From assembly GCF_043641665.1 (NCBI RefSeq), contig NC_092191.1, positions 16,275,501 to 16,339,500 on the forward strand: a stretch of DNA of 64,000 nt. The letters are read 5' to 3'. This document shows positions 26,090 through 39,400 of the stretch, piece by piece. The notes under the pieces were generated by a model. That model saw only the letters and a program-made list of their open reading frames with translations. It did no database searches and was not told the DNA's origin. How positions within the stretch are numbered: position 1 is the stretch's first letter; every line of letters starts with the position of its first letter. The translations under genes and the position numbers were made by a program. This DNA comes from Enoplosus armatus. Lineage: Eukaryota > Chordata > Actinopteri > Centrarchiformes > Enoplosidae.

Positions 26090-26133
26090 GGGGGAGGATC
26101 GGGGGAGAACTGGGGGAGGACTGGGGGAGGAGG
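26090..26133. repeat. 11-bp G-rich minisatellite with G-quadruplex pattern
   Basis: Four consecutive 11-bp units: GGGGGAGGATC, GGGGGAGAACT, GGGGGAGGACT and GGGGGAGGAGG. The plus strand thus has four runs of five G separated by exactly 6 nt, a canonical intramolecular G-quadruplex motif. On the macrod2 pre-mRNA (minus strand) the same tract is C-rich and could form an i-motif in DNA. Confidence 0.93.
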
Positions 26134-29100
26134 GGAATGGCAGCTGGTACTACACTTGTGAGCGATAAGGTCAGTGGCAGAAATACCCACACTGAGACTC
26201 TAGGGACAAACGCAGAAACATTCAAATCCTCAAATCTCAAATAAACACCTCTCTAGGGGAGTGGGGTTTTCTTTTTTTTTCCTTTTTTCCATCTCATTGC
26301 ATTCAGTAGGCCTCCACCCATGGTTATTATTCACTGCTCATTATCACTGCTCTGATTAATAAGAGCAATTTCAGGGTCCCCTGGTATTAGAGTAAAAAAA
26401 AGGAGTGGTGTGTTTTCTGTTATAAACACAGTGAGTGTGCTACTTAGAATAGAACGAAGGAGGGAAAGCAGCAGGTGATATTTGCCTAAGCTCCTTATCC
26501 GAGCGCCTACAGCTTAAGGGGGCAAGGATTTCCCAATAATTTCTCAATAAATACGAAAACATATCTCAGTGGTCAAGAACTGGTCAAGACCAACCTGTAC
26601 TTGACAATACATTCAACCCGGTATGTGATCTTTCCCTCCGGTGTGAGAAGCTTCACAAAACGGCTACATTTCTTCACATAGAGTATGACAATTTATTCAC
26701 ATTTTGAGACTATTTTTGGAGATGGTGCATAGACTTACCAGTGCAACTCTCAAATATGTCCCCATTTTTATATATCCCTTTAATTTCTCAATTATTAAGT
26801 ACCAGAAGGGAAAGAACCAGCTTGCCTGTTAATGAGGAAGACAGTGAGAGAGCGGAGCTACAGTATCACAGCGATCAGGTGCATAACAGCACCTACTACA
26901 CTGTGCAGACAGCCTTCTACCTGTTACCTGTGACGGTCAGTGTGGTCAGTGCTCTCCCACACTCTCTCCCTCAGATAGTCCTGTGGTGACAATAAAATGA
27001 ACTGTCGACTCTCTCACAAAAAACAACTCTCCTGTGCCAAAGCAATACCAAAATTCTGATCAGCGGGCCAGTTCAGGGCAGCAGTCGGCAGCAGATGATG
27101 CAATGAAAAAGGCAAAGACCAAACGTTATCCTTCCCAACAGGAATGGCTCACACAGTTTATGTAGCTGTAGGTTATATACTGCTCTAAGTGTGGTCAAAC
27201 AGTCATGTGGGAAATGAGGTTTTCTCATTTGACCAAACATTGTACACACAAAGCACCCTTTCACACAATAATCACAGGAAGTATACAATATGCAGAATGG
27301 ATCATGACACAGCACCAGCTCTGGTCAGCAGAGGAGACAACAACAATAAAACTTAGAAAGTGAGTCTAATTTACAGCAATAACTAATATTTTTGTGCTTA
27401 ATGCCAAGTCACTGATGAGTAACACAGTTAAGAAGTAAAAAATATGGTGCACTGAAGCCTTGTTTAGCTTTAAGTGCTGTCTTGTACTAGCCCCAAATTA
27501 AAAAAACGATCCACAGATAACCAAAGCCAAAGCACATGTACTTTTAAAACTGTGCATCTCTGGATCTTTTCCTGAACCTTAATATTGTGTGAGTTGAAGA
27601 TGCTGAATCACACAGGATACTGGGAGACAAAGATCAAGTGTAATAGTGATGAAAGCATCACAGAGATGCAGAACTCCTCTACATGCCCCCCACTGACCTC
27701 TGTGTTTCAAAGACATCGATGCAATTCGTTTTCTCCACAGCCTCATTTTCATAGCTTGATGTAGCGACAAAAGCAGCAATGCTCACAGTGCCCTTGTTTA
27801 AGGGAGCATTTGATTTTTCTTATAGGCATTTGTGAGGTGTAAAAAGAAAACTTGCTGTGAAGTCACCTTCAAAGAAATGCCCTGGTGCCAAGGAATTACA
27901 AAGCTAAAATAGTTTCTCTGGGAGGAGGCAGCGATTCTATTATTCTTTAAAATGCAGCGCAATGGCTTTTATGAGAGTGTGGAAAAGCCATCTGAGAAGC
28001 AGGTCAGGAGAGTGAGCGGCTTGGCCCTGAGCACATTGTGTCTTATCCCTCTCCATTTCCACCACCTTGTCCCTGAATAATGGGCAGACCTCGTCGCTGC
28101 CCCCGGAGGCTAATGGCTTCTCATGGAGGAGAAATCAACACAGAAATACCTCCACGGGTAATCCGCCTCTTTAACCAGCAACATGCCACGCGTCGTCCAA
28201 TCCTACTGTGTTCAAAATAGCATCAGAGAAATAAGCGATTCCACCTCCCTGGGATACTGCCTTAATATGCTACATGAGAGCCGCTGATGAAAAATATATA
28301 ATCTTCACGGCAATCTACCGGAAATATGGCTAGCTGGATACCTTTTGCTGTTGGTGATGAAACCATGTGCCTGACAATGATCCACTGTTACGTAACTTCA
28401 AAAGTGAAAAGAGTTGGAAAATAATATGTAGAGCAGTTAAGAGACACACTCAAACTCAGAGAGACAGCTAACTTAAAACTCCCTAGAGTGATGCAAACAA
28501 AGTCAAGGCAAAGGCCAAATGGGTTGTTTTCATGTTTGTTCACGCTGCCAGGAAAGGCAATGAAAGAAATTCAATGTAATCAGTATTGTAAAAAAAAAGC
28601 TTGTCAACTCAGAGTAGCTACCAAACTGTACTGGGTGAAAAATGTGCAATATGGAACGGAGAGTATCCCCACATCTGGACCACTTATGCATAAATATATG
28701 AATACATAAATCATATGAAACTAAATGGAAATGCAATAGAATTTTTAACACATGGGCCCTACATCTGTATTGTGCAGTTAATATATGAGCATGTACACAC
28801 GTACGTATGCAGATACACACAAATAAATATAAAGCGAACATGAATCCTCTCTAAACGAAAATATCACCCTCCTTCAGGCATATTGCAGATGATGAATCAC
28901 TCACTAGAACTGTTGGTGAAACTCTCTCTCACATAAAAAAAAGTTGTGTGTGTGTGTTTGTTATATATACCCAACTCAACGCAGCTTCCCTTTAAAGTAA
29001 TACATTAACATTAAAACTACAATGATTTGGTTAAAGCCACACCAACCACTTGAGGTGAAATGTCTAATTTCAGGGATTACTGAAAGGTCAACACCATCTC

Positions 29101-29258
29101 ATTATCGGTTGATAAATATCACATGCAATCAACACAGAGGAAACAGCTACACACCTCAAGTGCACTCCTGTGACTGAACACACTGACTTTGCTGCACAAA
29201 CGTCACACTAATCCACACATAATGGATGCTTCAATTTAAAGAGCTACTAGTATCATTG

Positions 29259-29261
<3 letters not shown>

Positions 29262-29315
<54 letters not shown>
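29262..29315. repeat. (AG)n microsatellite, 27 units
   Basis: A perfect AG tract of 54 nt. It is a pure homopurine/homopyrimidine mirror repeat and so could form triplex (H-DNA). Confidence 0.99.
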
Positions 29316-29316
<1 letters not shown>

Positions 29317-31229
29317 ATGTACGACATCAATACATGTCAACAACAATAATTAATAACAACAGGGATATTTGACTGCAGTGCATTGACCATTCTGACCAGC
29401 TTCAAAGGCCTCTAAACTGGAGACCTTTTGCGTTGCAGATGAGAGAGTATTCCTTTAATTCCATTTAGAGAACGCTTCAAACGTGTAATCAAGTAATCCA
29501 CCATCTGTCAATCCAGATTGAGGTTGTCTGCTCATACATGTAAGAAATCCATTTGATGTCAGTTTTGTCTGCGACAGATAAAGCAGTTCTACCTTGAGGC
29601 AGTGCAACAAAACGGTGAGAAAACAAAGGCTACCAGGCCAGGGTCAATAAGCATCTGTTTCTCTTGCATGTCTGGTGAGGCATGGACAGCCATTTTTTAC
29701 AAGAGCATTTCTGCCTCGACATGCTCGTTTCTTTATGCATCTATATGGGATTGGTTATGAATTGCTTTATGAATAAGCATATATGGGTGTGAGTGACTGG
29801 GCAAATGAATTATTATTCGCACTTCAAACTCTCTTCTCCTGCTCTTTTTTGAGGCAATTTTAGCAGCTTACAATTGTCTCATTAATGGAGGTAATTGAAC
29901 AACAATGCATCAAAGATGAGCCTGTGAAAGAGGAGCAGTGGAAAAAAATACAAGCCAAAAATAAAAACTATGAAAAAAAAAAAAGAAAAAAGTCTAAACA
30001 AATAAACCCTTCTAACAATAGCAATCCCAAAACAATGATAAGGTAAGGGAAAAAGGATGTGTTGAGTCTAATTTTGTTGTCAACTAAATACACTCGCTGA
30101 AGTTGGCGGATATGTGGGTGGCCATTCGATCTCTCTAGGGGCAAATAATCCACACTGAGCTCCCTGTGGCTGAGGTCAATTTCACACTCATGCCTGCTCT
30201 ACTAACACATACAAATATATATACGAAAGCATGTGGGTACAAAGAGAGAGCACACACCCCCTGACTTGGGGCAAAACAGGTGGGTTTAATACCATAATCT
30301 CATCTTTCACAAAGACCGCACAAGGAGTCGGGGAGAGATATTGCTTTCATATAATTCCATCGATAACACAATAAAACTGAAATGAAATAAAAGTCCTTGA
30401 AAAGTGCTTTGACCAGCAATAATGTTGATCTCCATCCACCCGGTTTACTAAAGAGGGTAATGTTGTCACTGCTAAATACGTGACAAGCTGAGGGCCACCA
30501 GGAGTATTTCACTTTGGAACAATTCCTCCTTCCGGACAGTTTAAAGGCACAACATACCCACTTGGGTGATATTACAAGTAAAATTAAAAAAAAATCCATA
30601 CCGAGTATAACTTTGCTTTTTTATCATCTTTCTTTTAAATAAGACACTTAAATATGGAGCTCATTGAAAACATGCCTGGAATGACTCTGGAAAAATATTT
30701 ATGTGCTCTCAACAGGCACTCTGCTGGCACAATATTGTTTATACACCATACACTAAAATAACTGATTCATATAGTACATCATGATCTTTTTATTTGCACA
30801 TTTTTTCATATCACTGTGTTCTTTGTGGTTTAAATGACTTTTCCTGTAAAACCAGGATCATCATAATGCATCACAGAGTCATCATAACTGTAGAACTACA
30901 ACTGCAACATTTATGACCTGATTTGTTTTATTCATTTCATTGTCAGGTGCCTGGAAGTGAGGAATCCTGGCTGTAAATACACACTAATACTGTAAGACTA
31001 ATTGTGTGCAGTGTGCACATCTACTTTCCGGCTATGAGTTACTTCTTCTCCCAGTCAAAAAGAAGGTACAATTCGTCTGGATGAGGTAGTTAAGGGGGCC
31101 ATGGTGCATTTCATATCAGTAGATTCACTGAAATGACATAGCTAGTCAGAGACCAGACATCATCTAACATCAAAGTGTCTGGTTGCTAAGGGACCATCTG
31201 TTTCATAATGTACTCCACTGAATTGGAAA

Positions 31230-31249
31230 TCTGTTGCATATGCAACAGA
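31230..31249. promoter_or_regulatory. 20-bp perfect palindrome TCTGTTGCATATGCAACAGA
   Basis: An exact reverse-complement palindrome with no spacer. The core TTGCATATGCAA resembles paired POU/Oct half-sites (ATGCAAAT-like and the palindromic MORE-type arrangement) and also TTGC/GCAA C/EBP half-sites. Function as a dimer-binding site is inference. The palindrome itself is certain. Confidence 0.45.
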
Positions 31250-34200
31250 ATTATAAAGCTGCCCGAATCTGGGCGCTCGGTTTTAAATATTTCAAGTGTT
31301 AATCAAAAATAATGCACTGGGGTTTTGTCAGATGCAAAAAAGAAACAAAAATAAGCAAATAGACTGTGAATGTGACGAACCTCCTTCCAACTAGGATGAT
31401 TATTTTTCTTGTCTGGTACTTTTCCTACAGCAGATGGTTCACATACAATGGTTTACAGAGAGGAGCTAGTGTGTTACTGCCTTTAACACATAACAGAACA
31501 AGCTCAGCTGCTGGTGTTCATCCAGCTGAGGCACATTTCTTTGATTGCGCTTTGCATGCATGCTATTGTATATGCATATGGGTTCTTTGGTATGTACAGT
31601 GCAAACAAGCATCTTACATGTTACAAAAGGTGACTGAGTAAAGTGAAGTGTCTTTATATACTGTAATTTCCTGGAGCAGTGAAATGGCAGAAAGGCTGAC
31701 AAACAAATAAAAACCCAGAGTCCAGTTCTTATTAAAGTTCTCCTTTTGATCAACAAAAACAAAGAAACATTGCCCATCCTAAATTCCCTTCACTGTCTCG
31801 CAATCAGTCAAAGCAGCCACGCACAATGAGACAGCTCGTTTTAGTTTGAAAAATCAATATAAATACCTCTAGGAACTTCTTCAAGTATCCGTGTCTGACA
31901 ATACCCTCAGATCTTCTCATTTAATCTCCTGCTCATCCCCCACATCACAATCAGAACCGTGGGCACTCGTCTCACCAGCTGCTGCTTCAGTCTTTCCCAA
32001 TATGCATTTGTTATAGTCATTTTATATTAGTATTGAGTATAGAGTATAGAGTATTGACATTTCTTGACTGTATCTTTAATCCCATTACTTGTCCTAACTC
32101 TGGGCTTTCACATTTCCCATGCTGGGTGACTTAGCAGTGATGAAAACAAATATTATTATATTTTCAAAGGCTATAAATATAAAATTCAAAATGCTGATTT
32201 CATCTTGGGGTAGAAACTGTTTGAGGATGAGACAACATTTACCTTGGACTTGAGACAACATGAGGCAATCTATAAAGAATAATTACGACAGGCACCAATC
32301 ATGACGTAGGACTGACTACATGAAGTCACTGAGACCAACAAACATATTTCCTGCAGCATTTTCTCAGGACATTTTTCTCCTATATGGTTTTAAATGAGGC
32401 TCCACAGGATTTAAAAGTGAAAGTTCAGTCTGTAAAATAAACATCTATCATATATGGACTTCTGTGGTGCATAATCTGTATTAATCGTACTGTTCAATCT
32501 GGATGTCTACAATGTTACACATGATAGTTAGTCCCAATTTATTTCAATCCCCTTGACTTTTTCGTTGTTGCTCATAATGACTGTTTCTACCTTCTTACAT
32601 GCTGTTTTATAGACTCAATAATTACTGTGTATCGTTTTGTGGAATCTCAGTTTTATGCATTTGGTCCCAGGTTGTATCCACTGCTCTGCTGAAAATGCTA
32701 ATGGAGTCATTACTTGCAGTCTGACAGAAACAATGTTCCAGGGATGATGAATTAAACTATGTCTTCTTGTGTAGCGGGACTTGAGATGACCTCTGAAGCA
32801 TTAGAAACACAGCCAGGGGTCAAGTGTTCATCTAAGTTAAGATTTACCATTTTATTTCACAGAGCAGGGAGTGAGAGCAGTTTAAAAGTCCTGTGTCTCA
32901 ATCTGAATTAAAAAGGGGGTGGTTAGTGTAGCTTTGTAAAAGTCTTTGTGGTTGGTTTTAATTGCAGCTTTTGAAAGACAACCTGGTCATTACAGCCTTA
33001 CATTAATTTCCTATAAAAGTTAAAAGAAGTATAAAATATTTTTTGTATTGAGTTGATCTTTGAATATCATTCAATTCAATTATATCTCATTCCGTGATGG
33101 GATTTAAACATTATTCCTCTCATTCTAAATCAATATTATTATATATCAACCCACACATCATCACATTCAAAACATAGTGTATACTTTCTATGAAAGTGCC
33201 CTCATGTCATTGACATTTTCAAATTCTATACGCTTCATATTCTGTAGTGTGTAAGTGGAGTTGCAAACAATCATATACATGGAGCTAGGAAATGCAGTTA
33301 ATCGCTAAAACTAATTATGTAGAATGACATAACCCTAATCTCGCCAAATGACGTTATTTTGTCTGTGGCCTACTGCACTATGAGGTCAAAGCCACTAGAT
33401 ATTTAGATAATTCTGAAATCATTGTTCTTGTGTAATATAACTATAAAATTTCACATATTTCTGTTTCTGTTTTTTTCACGATTCTAAAGATGAATAAATA
33501 ACTAACTGTGGATGTCATTATGAGATTGGCAGAAGTGGTAACTAGAGATGAAAAGGTGGCATCAAATCCTCAGCATGACATCCTGCTATGATCAGTGTGT
33601 TATTGAATCAAAATGAATACTTAAGGAGCCACCGCTTTGCCGAATAACTGAAATCCCTGCACTGCTTGCATTTAACCCCTTAAGTCTTAAACCCTGTTTA
33701 TTATAAACAGTTTTATCTCCCCACTGCCTACTCTCCATCACCGCCAACATGTAGAGTCATATGAGTTATTCAGTGTGTGTGTGTGTATGTGTGCTGGATT
33801 TTTTTCTGTGATGAGCTATGGGGGCTGGGAAGGAGTATCCGATGACAGATAGGAGGATTTGTGACCCTGCTGCAGCTGTTCAACCCCGTCACCATCAGGT
33901 GAGCACACCAACAGGACTCCAGACACATGCATGAAAGGCAAAATACACAGATCTTAAACAAACAAAAGGCCTGTCTGTGCACATTTCACTGCACATCCAA
34001 AACTATCCACTTATCCTATTTAAAAAGGTTCCAACAGTTCTATGAATACTCTACTTTTCTCTGTGCAGCTCTTTTTTATGGAAGATGGAAAAAATCAATC
34101 CAACATACTCCAGCAAACAGTGTGTAAAAAAAAATTGTGTTTATTTCTTTGCAATGACAATAGTGAGAAAATAAGAGATAGTAGCACTATGGTGGCTGTG

Positions 34201-36404
34201 TCTCAGGTCTTTGGATCTCAGCTTGGAGAACCATTACCCATTCCTTGTCCATTCTCTGAGGCTCAGAGGGCCGACCAGGCACACCGGGGTGACAGAATCA
34301 GGAGTAAAATGAGAAAAATAATTGGAAGGTCAGATTTGATAATGGCCACTCCAGTGAAAAACAAGCTCTTAATTGGTATAAGGGCCGTTTGGTGAGTTTT
34401 AAAGGTAAAATGTGAAAGCACTCATTATCCTTTCCATCTCGCAGAAGCTGCCGCTGCCTTGCAGGCCATGGCAGAGATAGCTTCTGCCTTCGTTCAGTGT
34501 TGAGCCATGACACGAGGCTTCCTGGCTTTTTGTTGGACCCAGGCTCCACTCTAATGAGCTATTGAAAAATCATTACAGTATGTTGGAGGGAAATATTTTA
34601 GGTAAGAAGTAAAGATGTGCTTAAGAATAGCAGGTGTCAATGTAATTGCATCCCTTTTTCCCCCACATTCTTTTTTTTGCTTTTCAACTTACAAGTTGAA
34701 AGGTCACCCTCTTGAGTTAACTTTTCTTTTCTACTCTGTATCGCTCTGTTAAACTCATCAGGTTGCAGCATGGGTACATGGCTGTACAGCGGGATTGAGA
34801 ACATGAAGCTCTCTTTCTCTCTGACTGTGAATCCCACTAAAGCCCTCGTATCACCTGTGAGAGCTGGGAACTTGGCTTTAGAAGCCGTAGTGGGTGTTGC
34901 ATGGCAGAATGAGTGTCACCCTGCAGGACGAGTCCTTTCATCAAGCTTCCCTCTTACTCTGACCCTGCCATCTGGGAAAACAGATGATACTAATGAGGGA
35001 TGGCTCCTTGTCTCCTGGCACCACACACACACACTGCTCCCATTGTGCTACACTGTCCCTGCTGCCCCCGGAGAGTCAAAGACACCACTCATTACGCAAA
35101 CTTACACACACTGATGGATAAACACAGGTATGCAATGACATGGGACGGTATAACAGCATGATAAAGTGTTTTTGATGCTTCATCATCCAACAGGAGACAT
35201 CCAAAAACCTTTATCTTTCAACAAGTTGTAATGCAGCAGACAATGGTGGGGTAGACCTTTCTGAAGACCGACAGTGACGGTGAATGGGTAGGCGACGGGG
35301 GGTTACTTGGCTTTGGATTGCTTCTGCAGGAATTGGAAAGGAGCGACCTCTCTGAGATGCGAGGGTCAGACAGGGCTAATTAGTCTGCAGCGGCCCCTCA
35401 AATTTCTGCCCTGGGATATTAATGAAGTGATCCATAGGAAAGCAGCTGCTCGCCACACAAACCCCCCACCTCCGCCCCACTCCCCTTCCCACCCCAACAA
35501 CCCACTGCAACCTCCATACCCCTAGCCCCCCCGCTGCTCTGCGACTCTACCTGGGAAGGGCAGCGCTGTGCCAGGGAAGAAGCCCATACAACTCCCCCTG
35601 AGAGCGTGACAGCTCCGGATCGATGGCCCCCAGAGCAGGAGGCGGATGAGCCGAGGGGTGAGGTGTGCAGCTGTGTATGTGTCGCCATGCCAGGAGAGGG
35701 TGACAACAGCCTGGCTTTGTGTCCTACATCAACAGAAAAATAATGTTTCCACAGGAGTGAGCACAATGGTTTGAGGAATGGTTGTCTTGTCTCCATATTT
35801 TAGCTTTTTTCTATTTGTGCCTTCCTGTGGTGTGTCTGAGCCTCGCTGTCATGAGTAACTACTGAGGTAAAGCTTATTAGAGTCTTCACTGGTAGATCTA
35901 CTCAGAAGCTTCCGTCACAGGCAAGATGTTTTCCTGTCATTGCTTCCATGTACACACAGTCCACGCAGAAAATGTCACGCCGACTAAAGTATCATCTTTC
36001 ACATATCTGTGAAAATGCCGGCTGGAGAGACTCCAAATATCACAGAGAAATTTTCAGACACACAGGGAAAAATAAAAATATGCCTCCCTTGTTACAATTT
36101 AGACAACATGCCGCCTCAAATTCAAACTGAACAAACCTTTTGAGACAGAGAATACACAGACTGACCAAAGACTTCCATACTGAAGTGAGTACAAATCAAA
36201 AGACAAAGCCCTGATCTTAACATCGCACAGAACAATGTCAAAACAGGAGAAAGGGACTCGTTGGGTTAACAGGTGTTAAAAGAGTCAAAGATTCCATCCA
36301 GTGATTTTTTTATTATGACATATGTGTAAGTAATTTTTTTGGCTTTTTGAGTCTGACTAGCTAAGAACACAAATCTAAGGAAACCACACTTTTCAGCTTT
36401 TTTT

Positions 36405-36413
<9 letters not shown>

Positions 36414-36437
<24 letters not shown>

Positions 36438-36438
36438 G
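36414..36438. repeat. Poly-A tract (A25)
   Basis: Twenty-five consecutive A. There is no recognisable retroposon body upstream. The preceding 100 nt are also rich in A and T homopolymer runs. Confidence 0.95.
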
Positions 36439-39400
36439 GTTTTGGTCCAGCTGTTGACATGGTTCACATGACGGATGTCACCTGCCTACAAACACACTCT
36501 TCTGTTCTGTTAACGCAAAGCAACATGACAAATATTGTAATAACCCATCTCCTTGTTGTGCACTATTGCAGTCTAGGTCCTGCTTCTTGGACAATACACT
36601 ACACAGAACACTTTTGCCCAGAGTTGTACCTCTCAACAAGCCAACAGCTTGGGAGTAAGGGCTGCAGGAGGGGTTTAATTCAAGGCAACAAGGTCCCTGA
36701 CATGCCTGTAGAATGGTAGCCACAAGGCCCAATAAGCAAGATGGGCAGCTAGCAAGACAAACAGCAAAACAACTGATTAAAAATAATCTACACATCATCC
36801 ATTTTAAATTAACACACTGCATTAGTACAATTTGTTAGCCTTATTAATCATATAATGGGTGTCAACTAGGATCTGCTGTTACAGAAAATAAAAACTGGCT
36901 ATTTTTTCAAAATCTCACAGCAATTGCTGCATCTTTCATAACAGCAGGGGCCTTTTAATATAAGATGAAATACATTCATTTGCATTCCTCATTTCCATTA
37001 TCGTTGATACCGATGTTTGTTGATGTCAGACGAATTTTTCACTTAAAACAAATGTCCTTGAATGAGGTGCGGGGGGTTAATTTTCTCAGTTTGGAGTTTT
37101 CCCCTAAAGGCAGACGAATCATTCAGCTCTTGCAGGCTGAGGTCTTCAGAGATGCATTTAGCAAGGTGAAATCTCTGTCTTGTTACAGCTCTGACAGCTT
37201 ATTCTGTGCACATCCAGTGTGACTGCAGGGGGACCAGAGACAGAGCTGAAGGCCAGTAGGCCAGTGTGAATGAGAGCACCTCTGCAATTGAAGGTGAGTG
37301 GCTGTGAGAGGTCACTGTATGAATACTGAATGAGTCACATAGGTCCACAAGTATTGAATCAATGAGTCTTTCACCCCCATGATGATGGAAATTAAAAATG
37401 GATATGCAAAGAAACCTAAAATTCAATTGGGAAAAAAATAAAATAACAAGCTTAAAATTCTAAGCTGGTAAATAATGTTAAAAGCAATACAGATGGCGTT
37501 GGTACTCTTGAGCACTCATGCAGGCTGCATTCATGAATATTTCCTACGTTTCATGTGTCATAACGAAATGTCTTGTCAGAAGACAGTGGTGGATAAGCCT
37601 GCTACTGTGAACAATATGAGTTTCTTTTGATCATCTGCTCAGTTCCAATCTGTGGGTAAACAATGCCAGTGGCATCTAGTAATGACACATTTTACAATTA
37701 CAGATGTCATGTTCTGCCTTCCCAGGAGCACCTCCATTACAGCAGGGTGTCAAAAATGTGACCCCTTCTCTCTTTCATCTTCACGTCTTTAATGAACAGT
37801 CACTCTCCCTGAACTATTTCCTCTTGACTGACTTTTACCTTTTGTCAGCCTCTGTACGGTACCGTGATGGAAGCGGTGGTTTCGCTGAAGTCAAATCCCT
37901 GATGAGCGAGTTAACCCTCAGTTGGCTCTGATTTCCTAGTAAACAGTGCTGTGTCGTGGTTCATGAGTAATTGAACACTATTGATTCTAAGGTCTGGGGG
38001 TGACAATAATGAGGTCACATATCAGGCGACAGCAAACACAAGCTGTGAGGACAAGCTTAGTTCTCGATGACACACACACACACACACACGAAGAAATTCT
38101 TTTCACCTATACGCTTCATGATAGCATCACTATCCACTGTCTTTGGCAGCACTTGCTTTTGCTCTCCTTATCTGCCTTGCTGTCAATACAGACAACCCTC
38201 TGCTCCACTGGGGGCATGAGGCGGTATTGACATTCAGCTCAAACCCACAGCTCTGAGTGGAGTCCAGGGTGTTGCACATAAATTATGCATGCCTTGACGC
38301 CAGGGTGCTGAGCAACACCAGTGCCATCATAATTGAAACAATTGAAAAGACAATACCAGATGGGTCAATAATTAGACAGCAGGAGGGGGAAACTTGATCC
38401 GGACGCTCCCCTGCATGCCCTGCCAACCTAACCACCACGCACATGGAGGGGACCTTTACCGACATGTCCTGGTCCCCTACGGTGCACAGCCACATGCTGC
38501 ATAACATGCTGAATAGTGTGTGTATGTGTGCCTGTATGTGCAATTATTTGGAAAGGGAGATTACAAACTTCCATAGAGAGATCACGTCTCAGACAATGCT
38601 GCAGTAGCAGTGGCTTGTTTCCAATTAAAAATGCAGTATCTTATTTGGACTTTTAAAAGTTCCTAGAAGTGCTGGATAAGTAAACTTTGTAGATCAGTAA
38701 CAACTGCCAAAAACAGTCGCTATGTATTGTTTGTCAAAACCTTGTCGCCTTGGATTAGCTCTCTGACGTTATTCATTGGTGTCTCTTGGTCTGTGGAAAA
38801 CAGAGGCAGGTGACTGATCCTTCCCTCCAGCCCTGCACTTTCATAAATCCATACTGAGGGCTCCCAGCAGATCCATTACACTCACTGGTCTTCTGGCCAG
38901 AGCAACGACTCAAGGTGATCACCATAAAACTACTTGCCACAGAGCCATTTCTCACCTCGCAATGCCTTTAAAACAACCTGGGAAACAGAGGCAGCACGAC
39001 TGCAAGAACACCAGGACCTCGGGCCAACATATGTCATAAAAACTTATAAGCAAACATGTCCTGGTTCATAGCGGTCAATAGTCAGTTTAAAGTCATTGCA
39101 ATAAAAATCTTTGATATATGTGATCTCATAAAGAAATTATTACATGTTTAATTGCTGTAGTCATAGAAGCTATTTCAAAATGTCACTATTTTCTCTATTT
39201 CCCCTTGATTGTCGTTAAGTGTGATTAAATAGCCTACATACACAGTCTTTCTGAAGATCAGTTAATATTGCTGGATATCAAATCTAATTTATTTAAAATC
39301 TAATACAAACAGGAAAGTATGATATTACACATTTACACTATACAGTCCTACAGTAAAACCTCCTCATCATGTCTGATTAGTTTCCCCATGCTGTGTTTTG

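Larger units (their letters stand above)
26134..36413. other. Intronic sequence, two G+C-richer blocks
   Basis: No supported gene. The more G+C-rich blocks at about 27950-28330 and 34750-35730 differ from the AT-rich background. The second includes a C-run-rich segment (35455-35530) and a minus-strand frame of 125 codons (35419-35796) with a low-complexity Ser/Gly-rich product that I do not regard as coding. The 28.0-kb block has no long frame. Confidence 0.5.

Noticed and set aside
35419..35796. 125-codon minus-strand frame in a G+C-rich block
   Set aside because: Low-complexity Ser/Gly/Gln-rich product explained by base composition.
36361..36438. Poly-A tract considered as the tail of a retrotransposed gene or SINE
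   Set aside because: No recognisable retroposon body or target-site duplication around it.
38956..38999. 44-nt minus-strand segment between TTCTTGCAG and GTGAGAAA
   Set aside because: In the phase required after the macrod2 exon it contains a stop, and no homologous product is recognised.
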